NCBI GenBank assembly: GCA_016716505.1
Contig: JADJWF010000003.1
Location: 310,001-374,000, forward strand
Reading direction: 5' to 3'
Source of the DNA: Verrucomicrobiota bacterium
Lineage (GTDB): Bacteria > Verrucomicrobiota > Verrucomicrobiia > Limisphaerales > J093
Length of the DNA: 64,000 nt
The notes below the pieces were generated by a model. It did not search any database. It was not told where the DNA came from and saw only the letters and a program-made list of their open reading frames with translations. The position numbers and the translations under genes were made by a program. Below are positions 1 to 8,733 of this stretch, one piece after another (position 1 is the stretch's first letter; each line of letters starts with the position of its first letter).

Positions 1-129
1 GGGCGCGTCGGGGGGCAGGGGGGGTACCGCTGGCTTGGGAAAGCCGCCGAGCGGCAGTCCGCGGCCCTCGCGGGCGAGGTCGGCGTAAGCTTCTACGAAA
101 CGGTGATAGGGAGTCTTGGGAGAGGTCAT
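1..129 (-). CDS. N-terminal fragment of an unidentified protein
   Basis: Only the first 43 codons lie inside the window. Translation begins at the ATG whose complement is at 127-129 and starts MTSPKTPYHRFVEAYADLA, followed by a Gly/Pro-rich stretch. The gene starts 38 bp after the stop of the ROK gene and is on the same strand, so it is probably the last or next gene of the same operon. I do not recognise the family from this fragment. Partnership with a sugar-kinase-like ROK protein hints at carbohydrate metabolism, but that is inference only. Confidence 0.55.
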   Translation of the reverse strand, partial: MTSPKTPYHRFVEAYADLAREGRGLPLGGFPKPAVPPLPPDAP

Positions 130-167
130 GGCGGAGGAAATCAACCAGTTGTGATTGGGCGAGCCTC

Positions 168-1580
168 TTACCCTGCGTCAACAACGGGCAGGCTCGCTGC
201 TGCCATCGCCTGGCCGTGCCGCTTTTCCTTCTCATCCGGCGTGTGCAACACAATTCGTTGAGCCAGTTCCGGGAATTCGGTCGCCAGCACGTGGCGGGCG
301 CCGGCCAGCATGATGTCCGCCCCGGGGCCGCTCGTGACGCGCCCAAGCAGCAAGAGGTGCTCAAACTCGTAGAAATCCGCAAAGTGAGCGATCGTGTAGC
401 CGAGGTAGGTTCCGATCGTTTCGTAGATCCGGCGCGCACGGGGATCATCGCGCGCCATGAGCGACTGCACCCGTTTGAGCACCTCCGGCAACGGCAGGTC
501 CGGGGGCGTCTCGATCCCGGCGGGGGCAACGAGCCGGCCGACGCATTGTTGCGAGAAGTAGCGGCAACCGAGGCCGCGATCGCCCGACCATTCATCGAGC
601 GAGGCGTCGGGCTGGTAATCCACCGGGACGAACGCCAGTTCGTTCAGCCAGGAGGTGATGTTGCCATCGGGCGTGACGTAGCCGCCGGCGGTGCTGGTGC
701 CCAAGGCGAGCCCGAGCACGGCGTTGGCCTCGAGGCTCATGCTGCCGGCCAAGGCGGTCACTTCGCCGTCGTTGACCACCTCCAGCGGCACGTTGTTCCA
801 CGCTCGGCGGACTTCGAGAAACAGGTCCTTTACCCGGCTCTGGAACACCTCCGGAGGCACCCCTCGAAACAGCGATGCGACCTTCACGCGATTGTTCACG
901 TACACGCCGGCAGCACTCCCGCCAATCGCGTCCACGCGCCGCAGGTGCGCCGCCGCGCGGCGGAGTGAGTCCATGATGCCGTCGAAGTGGTATTGGGGAT
1001 CGGCTTGAGGGATCGGGTCCCAGACGGTCTCATCGCTGAAAACGACCTCCCCTTCAATCACCGCCGCGACCTTCCGATCGCTGCCGCCGAGATCGAAGCC
1101 GATCCGGCAACCATTCCAATGGCGGCCCAGCGGCTTGGTCGCGGAACGAGCGGGCGGAAGGGCATCCCGCGAACAAGGGATCAACTCGAAAGGGCGCTCG
1201 TAGATCCGATTGCCCATGATGTCCGCGTCAAAGCGGCCGGTTGCGGTGTTGCGGTAGTACTGCTGGAGTTCAGCCGCCAAGCCGCTGGGACCGGCCCAGT
1301 GAATGCGGAAACCGCCCCGCGACCAGAGCAGGAACTTCAGCCAGCGCTCGACGAATCTTAGATTCGCCGCAGCCTGGGGGTGCGTCTCGGGAAGCACCTC
1401 GGTCGAGAAGCGAAACACGGACCCATCCGCCTGCTCGATCGCCACCTCGACCGGCACCGGATGGCCGCTGGCGCGTGCGGCTGCCCGGAAGGCGCGGTTG
1501 GCCAACACGGGCGGGCGAAAGGCGGAATCGAGTGTGGGCACCACCTTGGGCGTAACGAGGAAACTGGCTTCAGCGCTCAT
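168..1580 (-). CDS. ROK-family protein (sugar kinase-like)
   Basis: About 470 residues. The C-terminal 300 residues have the ROK/actin-like ATPase pattern: a phosphate-1 loop IGFDLGGSDRKVAAV, a GGSAAGVYVNNRV segment, VVNDGEVTALAGS and the glycine-rich LGLALGTSTAGGYV. The first 150 residues form an extra N-terminal region that I do not recognise, so the protein is longer than typical ROK glucokinases (about 300 residues). The classical ROK zinc motif CxCGxxGC is not present; cysteines occur only as GLGCRYFSQQC. The substrate is probably a hexose or amino sugar, not determinable here. The ATG at 1580 was chosen because the longer open frame would run into the upstream pseudouridine synthase gene; this leaves 62 bp between them. 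Confidence 0.8.
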   Translation of the reverse strand: MSAEASFLVTPKVVPTLDSAFRPPVLANRAFRAAARASGHPVPVEVAIEQADGSVFRFSTEVLPETHPQAAANLRFVERWLKFLLWSRGGFRIHWAGPSGLAAELQQYYRNTATGRFDADIMGNRIYERPFELIPCSRDALPPARSATKPLGRHWNGCRIGFDLGGSDRKVAAVIEGEVVFSDETVWDPIPQADPQYHFDGIMDSLRRAAAHLRRVDAIGGSAAGVYVNNRVKVASLFRGVPPEVFQSRVKDLFLEVRRAWNNVPLEVVNDGEVTALAGSMSLEANAVLGLALGTSTAGGYVTPDGNITSWLNELAFVPVDYQPDASLDEWSGDRGLGCRYFSQQCVGRLVAPAGIETPPDLPLPEVLKRVQSLMARDDPRARRIYETIGTYLGYTIAHFADFYEFEHLLLLGRVTSGPGADIMLAGARHVLATEFPELAQRIVLHTPDEKEKRHGQAMAAASLPVVDAG

Positions 1581-1642
1581 GGTCACCGAGGCGGAGTCTG
1601 GGCCGCTGCGCCGCCGCCGCAATTCGGAAACAGCTTCCAGCC

Positions 1643-2389
1643 TCAGATCCACGACGGCCAGTCGGGCAAGGGTGCCCCCGAGAGAAACGGTTCGAACCAC
1701 TCGGGCGATGGAGCCCGGAACTCCCAAGTCCTCGCCCGCCACTCGAACCGGACGGTGCCAGCGTGCAGCGCGTGCCAGGGCAACAGCAACGCTGCCCGCT
1801 GTTCCGCGGTCAGGCGTCCAGCCACGAAGTCCAGGTAGTACCGGTCATCCCGACCGTAGATCTTGTCGCCGACGATGGGATGCCCCGCGTGCGCCAGGTG
1901 GATGCGGATTTGGTGTTTTCGTCCGGTTCGCGGCCTGACCGTCAGGCACGTGAACTGTCCCTCCGGGCGGGTGACCCGCTGTCTGACGAAGAACTCCGTC
2001 AAGGCGGGCGCGCCGTCGGAGCGCACGCAGTCCTTGATGGCCACCGTGCTGGAGGCGTCGCGTCCCAAGGGCGCGTCAATTACCCCGGTGTCGGGTGTCA
2101 CGAATCCATGAACAATCGCCAGATAAGTCCTTTCCACCATCCGCTGCTCCCAGATCCGGCGCAACTCGCGCGCCGCGTCCGCCGTCTTCGCGCACAGGAC
2201 GAGGCCACTGGTCTCGCGGTCCAGACGATTCACGAGTTGCGGGTGGCCCTCAGAGCCGAGCTGCAAGCGGAGTCGGCCGATCAAGCTGGAAGTTGGCCCT
2301 GCCTTGGTCGGATGACAAACAAGGCCCGGCGGCTTGTTGACGACGAGAACCGCTTCGTCCTCATAAACGAGATCGCAGTATGCGCCCAT
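1643..2389 (-). CDS. RluA-family pseudouridine synthase
   Basis: A 248-residue cytoplasmic RNA-modifying enzyme that isomerises uridine to pseudouridine in rRNA or tRNA. Visible motifs are the substrate-binding start VVNKPPGLVCHP, the catalytic-Asp motif VNRLDRETSGLVL, and the late motif RPRTGRKHQIRIHL with KIYG following. There is no S4 domain in front, which fits the shorter RluA/RluC-like or TruC-like members. It begins 9 bp after the stop of the anion transporter gene and is followed by the ROK gene on the same strand, so the three are probably cotranscribed. The exact target uridine cannot be assigned from sequence. Confidence 0.9.
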   Translation of the reverse strand: MGAYCDLVYEDEAVLVVNKPPGLVCHPTKAGPTSSLIGRLRLQLGSEGHPQLVNRLDRETSGLVLCAKTADAARELRRIWEQRMVERTYLAIVHGFVTPDTGVIDAPLGRDASSTVAIKDCVRSDGAPALTEFFVRQRVTRPEGQFTCLTVRPRTGRKHQIRIHLAHAGHPIVGDKIYGRDDRYYLDFVAGRLTAEQRAALLLPWHALHAGTVRFEWRARTWEFRAPSPEWFEPFLSGAPLPDWPSWI

Positions 2390-2398
2390 CCGAATCGG

Positions 2399-3643
2399 TC
2401 AGGTGTTGAGCCACAGCAACACCGCCAGGCCGGCCGCCAGGGTCAGCAGGGTCACGGGGATGCCGAATCGGGCGTAGTCCCAGAAGCCCACTTCCACGTG
2501 CTTCCGCGCCGACTCGACCACGATGATGTTCGCCACCGAACCGAGGATGGTGAGGTTTCCGGCGAGCGTCGTCGCCAACGCCATGACCTTCCACATCAAC
2601 TCCGGGTTGGCGAAGTTGGGGATCCACTTCCCGGCCACCAGCACATACGGCACGTTTGAGAAGATGTTCGAACCCACGGCCGAGAACCACCCCAGATTCC
2701 AGGCCTGGGCGGTCGCCGTCTGCCCAAACAGCCCCCGCACCCGGGCGTACGCCTGATCGGGCAGCCCCGTGTGATTGAGGCCCTCCACGACCACAAAGAG
2801 AGCGGCGAAGAAGACGAGCAGGTGCCAGTCCACCTGCTTCAAAACCTCGTGCGTGTCACGACGCGCCAGAACCATCACGAGCGCTCCGCCGGCCAGCGCC
2901 GTCCAGGCGAGGTTGAGACCGGCGACAAAGCCCGCAAACACCAGAGCCAGCGCGATGAAGGCCAGGCGGATCAGACGCCGGTCCACTGTTGGCGTCGGGC
3001 CTTCCGGGGGGCGCAGGGGGGCAGCGGCCAGCAAGCGGTGAAAGCCGAGCCGGAGCACCAGATACTGAAGCGCCAGGCAAACCACCGCCACCGGCAGCAG
3101 CGACGCCGAAAAACGGACAAACGGGATCCCCGAGAGATTGCCGATGATCATGTTCTGGGGATTGCCAACGAGCGTGGCCACGCTGCCGATGTTGGCGCTC
3201 ATCGCCAGTGCCAAGAGGTACGGGGGGAGCGGCAAGCCGCCCCGCACCATCACCGCGACCACGAGCGGTGTCAGCATCAGGCAGACCGTGTCATTCACCA
3301 GCAACGCCGACAGTACGCCGGACGTCACAATGATCAGGAGCAACAACCGCTGTGGTGTCCCCGCGACGCGCAACACCCGGTCCGCCGCCCAGTCGAAGAA
3401 TCCCCCAAGGTGGAGATACGCGGCAATCAGCATCATACCCAAGAGCAGCACGAGCGTGTCGTAATCCACGGCGGCGTAGGCCTCCTTGGGTGTCATCACG
3501 CCGGTGGCCACCATCAGCACGGTGCCGAGCAACGCGGCGGCCGGCCGGTTGAGCGGGAGAATCTTCAGCCGTCGCCCGCTGATCAGCAGGTACGTGAAGG
3601 CAAAGATGGCGATCGCGACGATCTCTCGTTGGTTGTCCGTCAT
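2399..3643 (-). CDS. SLC13/ArsB-type anion transporter
   Basis: A 414-residue polytopic inner-membrane protein with roughly ten hydrophobic segments. It carries the duplicated signature of the ion transporter superfamily: SALLVNDTVCLMLTP with SANIGSVATLVGNPQN in the first half, and GSNIFSNVPYVLV with TLAGNLTILGSVANI in the second. These motifs are typical of ArsB/CitM/NhaD-like carriers; the transported ion (arsenite, dicarboxylate, sulfate or Na+) cannot be told. The start MTDNQREIV at 3643 was chosen because the long upstream extension of the open frame has no hydrophobic character and crosses the tRNA-His gene. It is first in a probable operon with the RluA and ROK genes. Confidence 0.85.
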   Translation of the reverse strand: MTDNQREIVAIAIFAFTYLLISGRRLKILPLNRPAAALLGTVLMVATGVMTPKEAYAAVDYDTLVLLLGMMLIAAYLHLGGFFDWAADRVLRVAGTPQRLLLLIIVTSGVLSALLVNDTVCLMLTPLVVAVMVRGGLPLPPYLLALAMSANIGSVATLVGNPQNMIIGNLSGIPFVRFSASLLPVAVVCLALQYLVLRLGFHRLLAAAPLRPPEGPTPTVDRRLIRLAFIALALVFAGFVAGLNLAWTALAGGALVMVLARRDTHEVLKQVDWHLLVFFAALFVVVEGLNHTGLPDQAYARVRGLFGQTATAQAWNLGWFSAVGSNIFSNVPYVLVAGKWIPNFANPELMWKVMALATTLAGNLTILGSVANIIVVESARKHVEVGFWDYARFGIPVTLLTLAAGLAVLLWLNT

Positions 3644-3824
3644 GGGAACCACCGGCCCCTGAGACAGCCGGCGGTGCCGATGCTGGAAACCTTGGCCTCG
3701 CAACGCAACGCCGCTGTGGTTCCACCCGGCCACGCCCGAGGTCCTCGCCTCTTGCAAGCGCTTGATTGGGCCGCCGGGAATCGCGTTGACGATGGGGACC
3801 CTGAAAACTAGCTTTTTCCCGGGT

Positions 3825-3903
3825 GGTGGTTGTAGCTCAGCCTGGTTAGAGCACCAGATTGTGGATCTGGTCGTCGCGGGTTCAAATCCCGTCAGCCACC
3901 CCA
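3825..3903 (+). tRNA. tRNA-His (GTG), CCA encoded
   Basis: A full cloverleaf can be folded by hand. The acceptor stem is GTGGTTG (3826-3832) with CAGCCAC (3893-3899), including one T-G wobble. The extra G-1 at 3825 faces discriminator C at 3900, as expected for bacterial tRNA-His. The anticodon stem CCAGA/TCTGG encloses a loop with GTG at 3861-3863, and the T arm is CGGG-TTCAAAT-CCCG. The 3' CCA is encoded at 3901-3903. Confidence 0.97.
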
Positions 3904-4298
3904 TCCTTCCCAAGTCGCAAACGCTGCGGAACCCGCTTCTTTCCCCTGCTCCCATCGTGTGGCCTTCCGCCGGGTCGCCACGGATGAGTCGGACTGCGCT
4001 GGCGGCTGCGGCGCGAATCAGAAGGCCGATTGCGCCACGACCGTCGAGACGGCTGGGCTTTGCGAGGCCGGGCTGGAGCGCTTCTGGCAAGGGTGTGGCG
4101 CCCGCGTTCTCGCCGGCAGGTTAGGCCGCCGTCCCGCGGCCCAACCCTGCGCAACACCGGGACGGTGCGACCACTCGCAGCCGCGACGGCCTGCGCTCCA
4201 GAAAAGGTGGAAAGGCTCCAGGCCGGGACACGGCGACGGGTCGTTCGCGCATCGTGACCGCCCACTCACCGAGTTCGCGACTGCCGAGACCGCGAGGA
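3904..4298. other. 395-bp non-coding gap
   Basis: The gap lies between tRNA-His and the end of the sulfate-binding protein gene. Short open frames occur on both strands but look like GC-rich noise (Arg/Pro-rich, no recognisable domain, no ribosome binding site). I see no convincing terminator, repeat or RNA element. Confidence 0.6.
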
Positions 4299-5588
4299 TC
4301 ACCGCCGCTGACGACGGCACACTTGATCGAAAGTGCCCCCGTTGCTGAAGTGGACATCGTGGGCTCGCTTCCAGCCCCCGAACGCCTCGTCCACGGTAAA
4401 GAGGGTGAGCGACGGAAAACGCTGACCCGCAGCCGCCGCCGCCGCGGCGGAACGCGGACGGAAGAAGTGTCGTGCGCAGATCTGCTGGCCTTCGTCCGAG
4501 TAAAGGTACTCGAGATAGGCCCTGGCGACCTCGGCCGTTCCGCGACGCCGGGTCACCCGATCCACCCAGGCCACCGGTGGCTCCGCCAGGATGCTGACGG
4601 AAGGCGTGACGACTTCGAGACCTTCAGACGCTCCGGCCTCGCGAATGGCGAGAAAGGCTTCGTTTTCCCACGAGACCAGCACGTCGCCGATCTGCCGCTG
4701 GACAAATGTGGTGGCGGCCGCTCGCGCGCCGGCGTCGAGAATGGGCACGTTGGCGAAGAGTTGGGTCATGAATTCCCGGACCCGCGTTTCGTCCCGGTCG
4801 AATTTGCGGGCGGCGAATTCCCAGGCCGCGAGGTAGTTCCAGCGTGCCCCACCGGAGGTTTTCGGATTGGGCGTGATGACGCTGACCCCGGGCTTCACCA
4901 GGTCGTCCCAGTCCTTGATTCCTTTCGGATTCCCCTTGCGGACGAGGAATACGATCGTCGAGGTGTAGGGGGCGCTGTTGTGCGGCAGGCGCTGCTGCCA
5001 GTTGGTGGGCAGGTGGCGCCCCTTCTCGGCGATGGCGTCAATGTCGTAGGCCAGCGCGAGCGTAACGACGTCGCCCGGCAGGCCATCAATGACCCCGCGG
5101 GCCTGTTTGCCGGAGCCCCCGTGGGACTGGAGGACTCGGACGGTGTCGCCGGTCTTCTCCTGCCAATACCGCGCGAAGGCGCCGTTGAACTCCACGTACA
5201 ACTCACGTGTCGGGTCGTAGGAGACGTTGAGAAGGCGTATCTCCTTGGCCGCGGCGGAGGCCAGGAAAACACAGAGCAAGGCGAGTCGCAGAAAGATCGG
5301 CCAGCGGCGGGGCAGGGGAGTGGTCCCGGGGCGAACCGCCTCCGCGGAGGCGGGACCCTCCGGCCGGACGCGGATGTCAACGGGCTGACACGGCAGCGTG
5401 GTTGGCGCGAAGCCGAACGTCCGCGCCTCAAAGCGGGCAGGCAGGATGCATCCGGAAGTCAGTCGCCCCACAGCGCTGAACCCTCGCGATCGAGTCGCGC
5501 AGATCCTTTTTGTCGGGAACGTCGCCGTCGCCACGGCCCGCAGAGATTCCCGAGGATAGCGGGATTTCACGCCAGTGCCTCCGGTCAT
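4299..5588 (-). CDS. sbp: Sulfate/thiosulfate ABC transporter substrate-binding protein
   Basis: The C-terminal 330 residues match the periplasmic sulfate-binding protein family. They start KEIRLLNVSYDPTRELYVEFN, then SHGGSGKQARGVIDGLPGDVVTLALAYDIDAIAEKG, KTSGGARWNYLAAW and VSWENEAFLA. A signal peptide is visible as RRWPIFLRLALLCVFLASAAA, but about 95 non-secretory-looking residues precede it if the ATG at 5588 is used. That ATG overlaps the purD stop as ATGA, which argues for coupling, but the true start may be a non-ATG codon near 5315-5345. No sulfate permease or ATPase genes are adjacent, so its partners must be elsewhere or it works alone as a high-affinity binder. Confidence 0.8.
   Translation of the reverse strand: MTGGTGVKSRYPRESLRAVATATFPTKRICATRSRGFSAVGRLTSGCILPARFEARTFGFAPTTLPCQPVDIRVRPEGPASAEAVRPGTTPLPRRWPIFLRLALLCVFLASAAAKEIRLLNVSYDPTRELYVEFNGAFARYWQEKTGDTVRVLQSHGGSGKQARGVIDGLPGDVVTLALAYDIDAIAEKGRHLPTNWQQRLPHNSAPYTSTIVFLVRKGNPKGIKDWDDLVKPGVSVITPNPKTSGGARWNYLAAWEFAARKFDRDETRVREFMTQLFANVPILDAGARAAATTFVQRQIGDVLVSWENEAFLAIREAGASEGLEVVTPSVSILAEPPVAWVDRVTRRRGTAEVARAYLEYLYSDEGQQICARHFFRPRSAAAAAAAGQRFPSLTLFTVDEAFGGWKRAHDVHFSNGGTFDQVCRRQRR
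5310..5320 (+). repeat. KOPS-like 11-mer, pointing right
   Basis: Exact GGGCAGGGGAG in the leader part of the sulfate-binding protein gene. Confidence 0.5.
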
Positions 5589-6880
5589 CGCGCCAGCGCC
5601 TTCGCTGCGATGTCGCGGCGGAATTGCGCGCCCTCGAACGTGATCCGCTCCACCGCCGCGTAGGCCGCGATGCGCGCCGCCGGCAAGTCCGGGGCCCACG
5701 CCGTGACACCGAGCACGCGGCCGCCATTGGTCACCATCGTGCCGTCCTTCCACGCAGTGCCGGCGTGGAAGACCTTGGTGTTCGGTAGCGCGGCCGCCGC
5801 GTCCAGGCCGTGGATCACCTTGCCCTTGGGATAGCTGCCCGGATAGCCGCCGCTCGCCATCACCACGCAAACGCTCGCCGCTTCTTTCCATCGCAATTCC
5901 ACGCCTTCGAGCGTACCGTTGACGCTGGCCTCCAGCACTTCGAGGAGGTCGTTCTCCAGCCGCGTCAGGTACACCTGCGTCTCCGGATCGCCAAAGCGTG
6001 AATTGAACTCCAGAACCTTCGGACCGGACTTCGTCAGCATCACGCCGGGGTAGAGGATTCCCCGGTAGTCAATTCCTTCTGCCGCGCAACCTTTCAGCCA
6101 CGGATCGAGAACCTTCCGGCCCAGCGAAATCAATTCCGCGGCGCTCACGAATGGCGTCGGCGAGTAGGTGCCCATGCCGCCGGTGTTCGGCCCCTGATCG
6201 CCGTCGCCCACGCGCTTGTGGTCCTGCGAGGTGGGGAAGAGCTTCGCTGTGCGGCCGTCGCAAAGGGCATGAAGCGAGATCTCGGTGCCTTCGAGCAGTT
6301 CCTGGATGACCACCCGGTCACCCGCCGAGCCGAAGGCGCGTTTCACCAGCACTTCCTCGAGGGCAGCGTCCGCCTGGGCCATGTTGCGGCAAATCAGGAC
6401 CCCTTTACCGAGAGCCAGGCCGTCCGCCTTGACCGCGCACCGGCCGCCCAATTCGGCCGCGAAACGCGAGGCCGACGCGAAGTCGCAGAAGACGCCCGAA
6501 CGGGCGGTGGGAATGCCGTGCCGCTCCATGAAGGCCTGCGAAAATGCCTTGGACGCCTCGAACTGCGCGGCTCGCTGGTCCGGTCCCCAAATCCGCAAAC
6601 CGTGCTCCCGAAAGAGGTCCACCACGCCGAGTGCCAGCGGATTGTCGGGGCCGACGACGGTCAGGTCGGGACGCTGTTCGCGGGCGAACTGCAGCAGGCC
6701 TGTCAGGTCCTCGGCGCCGATCGGGACGCACTCGACCGGATGGCCGTTGGCGGCGAGGCGCTCCTGGCTGATGCCCGCGTTGCCGGGCGCACACCAGAGT
6801 CGCCGGGCGTGCGGGGATTGAGCGAGCTTCCAAACCAGCGCGTGCTCGCGCCCGCCGGATCCGATGACGAGAATCTTCAT
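5585..6880 (-). CDS. purD: Phosphoribosylamine-glycine ligase (GAR synthetase)
   Basis: A 431-residue cytoplasmic enzyme of purine synthesis: phosphoribosylamine + glycine + ATP to GAR. It starts MKILVIGSGGREHALVWKL, the PurD N-terminal signature. The ATP-grasp part shows GRCAVKADGLALGKGVLI, EELLEGTEISLHALCDG and the diagnostic GDGDQGPNTGGMGTYSPTP. The C-terminal part has FNSRFGDPETQVYLTRL and VMASGGYPGSYPKGKVI. The length is normal for PurD. The ATG at 6880 faces the AAA+ ATPase gene across about 127 bp, which must carry divergent promoters. The downstream sulfate-binding gene overlaps by 4 bp. Confidence 0.97.
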   Translation of the reverse strand: MKILVIGSGGREHALVWKLAQSPHARRLWCAPGNAGISQERLAANGHPVECVPIGAEDLTGLLQFAREQRPDLTVVGPDNPLALGVVDLFREHGLRIWGPDQRAAQFEASKAFSQAFMERHGIPTARSGVFCDFASASRFAAELGGRCAVKADGLALGKGVLICRNMAQADAALEEVLVKRAFGSAGDRVVIQELLEGTEISLHALCDGRTAKLFPTSQDHKRVGDGDQGPNTGGMGTYSPTPFVSAAELISLGRKVLDPWLKGCAAEGIDYRGILYPGVMLTKSGPKVLEFNSRFGDPETQVYLTRLENDLLEVLEASVNGTLEGVELRWKEAASVCVVMASGGYPGSYPKGKVIHGLDAAAALPNTKVFHAGTAWKDGTMVTNGGRVLGVTAWAPDLPAARIAAYAAVERITFEGAQFRRDIAAKALAR

Positions 6881-7007
6881 GGCGTGCGAATTGGACAACA
6901 CCGCGCCGGATGCGAAAAGGCATTTCGGGCTGAGCGGCTGGGAGTCCGAAAGCTTGCGTTCGCCTCCCGGCTCGCCTTTTCTTCGCGCCGGGACCAACCC
7001 CGTCACC

Positions 7008-8720
7008 ATGCGAGAAATGCCCAGCGCACCCGCCCCGAGTTCCGCTGCCGTCCTGCCCTCGTGGGTACGGCAGATTGTGGATGGCTTCAACAGTCAGGCG
7101 TACTCGCAGTTTGTGCTGACGGGAAACTGCGGCGATCTGTTCCCCGTGCCAGGGGATGCCGGTGGCGGGCTCGGCAGCGTGGCCGATTTCATCGCGCAGG
7201 TCATCGTGCCGCGCTACAACGTCGTGCTGACTTACGACCTCGGCAACGGCCTGCGCGTCGAGCGGGGTTCTGACGTCTTTGGTCGCTGGAGCGACAAGCC
7301 GGAGGCCTTGAGCAAGTCGCCCCGGCAGGCGGTTGAGCTCATCACCCTTTACCTGCGCTTCTGTGCGAATCTTGCGCGCCTCGGCCAAACGCGCGTCAAG
7401 GTGGCCGTGATTCTCAAGGAGGCGCAGTGGATTGCCCCGGAGGCCAGCCGGCAACCGGACGTGGATGCCGCGGCGTTTTTGATCCGGGAGTGGAGCCGCG
7501 ACCCCGCCCTGACCGGCCACGACATCGCGACCTTTGTCATCGCGGACAACCTGAGCGACCTTCACCCGCTGCTCCGCCTCAATCCCTACGCCTTGCAGGT
7601 GAAGGTGCCGTTGCCTTCCGAAATCGAGCTGCGCGCTCTGCTCGAACGCGGGGCGAAGACCTGGCCGGTGGCCATGGCCGCCCTGCGGGAAGACCTCGCT
7701 GACGCGGCGCGGCAGTTTGCGGGCTCCACCCTGTTCAACCTGCTGGGCCTGCTGCGCCTCCGGGAGCACCAGCGCCGGCCCATTCAGCCCGCCGACATTC
7801 GGGACCTCAAGGCGCGCCTGGTCGAGCAGAGCTGCCCCGATCTCATCGAGTTTCTGCCCCCCAGATTGACGCTGGACGCCCTGCACGGACAGGAGGCGCT
7901 CAAGCGGCATCTGCGCCAGAACATCGCGCTTTGGCGGGAGGGGCGGTTGGACCTAATCCCGATGGGCTATCTGATCTGCGGACCGGTCGGCACGGGGAAA
8001 ACCTTTCTCGTCAAGTGCCTCGCCGGCGAGGCGGGGGTGCCGGTGGTCGTCTTGAAAAACTTTCGCGACAAATGGTACGGCAGCACCGAGGGCAACCTCG
8101 AAAGAATCTTCCGAACCCTGAAGGCGCTGGAACGCTGCTACGTGTTCATTGACGAGGCAGACCAGGCCCTCGGCCGGCGCGACAGCGGCGGCAGCGAGCC
8201 GGCCGTGTCCGGGCGCATTTATTCCCTGCTCGCGCAGGAGATGAGCAACAAGGACAACCGGGGCCGCATCGTCTGGATTTTCGCCACGAGCCGGCCCGAC
8301 CTGCTCGAAGTGGACCTCAAACGCCCGGGGCGCATTGACCTCAAGGTGCCGTTGTTTCCCACGGCCACGCCGGAGGAAGGCTTCGCGCTGCTGCGGGCAC
8401 TCGCCAGGACCCATCAGATCGAACTGCCGGAGAAGCTGACGCCGGCGCTCCGCGGACTCATGCCCGACTTGATGACCGCGGGCGAGGTGGACGCCCTGTT
8501 GGCGGACCTGAAGCGCGAAGTGCTGACGGAAAAAGTGCCAGCGATCGAAGCCCTGAAGCGCCGCTTCCGCGATTATCTGAAGCCGGTGCCGCTGGAAATC
8601 ATCCTGCGGCAGATCGAGCTGGCCGTGCAGGAGTGCTCGAAGGCGGAGTTCATTCCCGAGCGGTTTCGGCGCTCCGAACCCGGGCAGGGCAGGGGAGGCG
8701 CCACCGCAAAAGGGCGCTGA
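7008..8720 (+). CDS. Two-lobed AAA+ ATPase
   Basis: About 570 residues. The C-terminal half is a complete AAA+ module: Walker A GPVGTGKTFL, Walker B YVFIDEADQAL, sensor 1 IFATSRPDLLEV and the RPGRIDLKVPL arginine-finger/SRH segment. The N-terminal half (about residues 10-300) looks like a degenerate NTPase lobe, with FVLTGNCGDLFP and VKVAVILKEAQWI but no Walker A. That arrangement resembles Ycf46-like or CDC48-related proteins with an inactive first lobe. The role is unknown; remodelling of a protein complex is the usual activity of such ATPases. ATG 7008 was chosen because the preceding frame overlaps the divergent purD start; ATG 7017 is equally possible. Confidence 0.75.
   Translation: MREMPSAPAPSSAAVLPSWVRQIVDGFNSQAYSQFVLTGNCGDLFPVPGDAGGGLGSVADFIAQVIVPRYNVVLTYDLGNGLRVERGSDVFGRWSDKPEALSKSPRQAVELITLYLRFCANLARLGQTRVKVAVILKEAQWIAPEASRQPDVDAAAFLIREWSRDPALTGHDIATFVIADNLSDLHPLLRLNPYALQVKVPLPSEIELRALLERGAKTWPVAMAALREDLADAARQFAGSTLFNLLGLLRLREHQRRPIQPADIRDLKARLVEQSCPDLIEFLPPRLTLDALHGQEALKRHLRQNIALWREGRLDLIPMGYLICGPVGTGKTFLVKCLAGEAGVPVVVLKNFRDKWYGSTEGNLERIFRTLKALERCYVFIDEADQALGRRDSGGSEPAVSGRIYSLLAQEMSNKDNRGRIVWIFATSRPDLLEVDLKRPGRIDLKVPLFPTATPEEGFALLRALARTHQIELPEKLTPALRGLMPDLMTAGEVDALLADLKREVLTEKVPAIEALKRRFRDYLKPVPLEIILRQIELAVQECSKAEFIPERFRRSEPGQGRGGATAKGR
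8682..8697 (+). repeat. Two overlapping KOPS-like sites, pointing right
   Basis: GGGCAGGG at 8682-8689 overlaps GGGCAGGGGAG at 8687-8697, at the 3' end of the AAA+ ATPase gene. Confidence 0.5.
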
Positions 8721-8733
8721 TTCCGCGGACGCC

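Noticed and set aside
2771..3811. 346-codon plus-strand frame over the anion transporter
   Set aside because: His/Arg/Gln-rich complement of a membrane-protein gene; the minus-strand transporter is clearly real.
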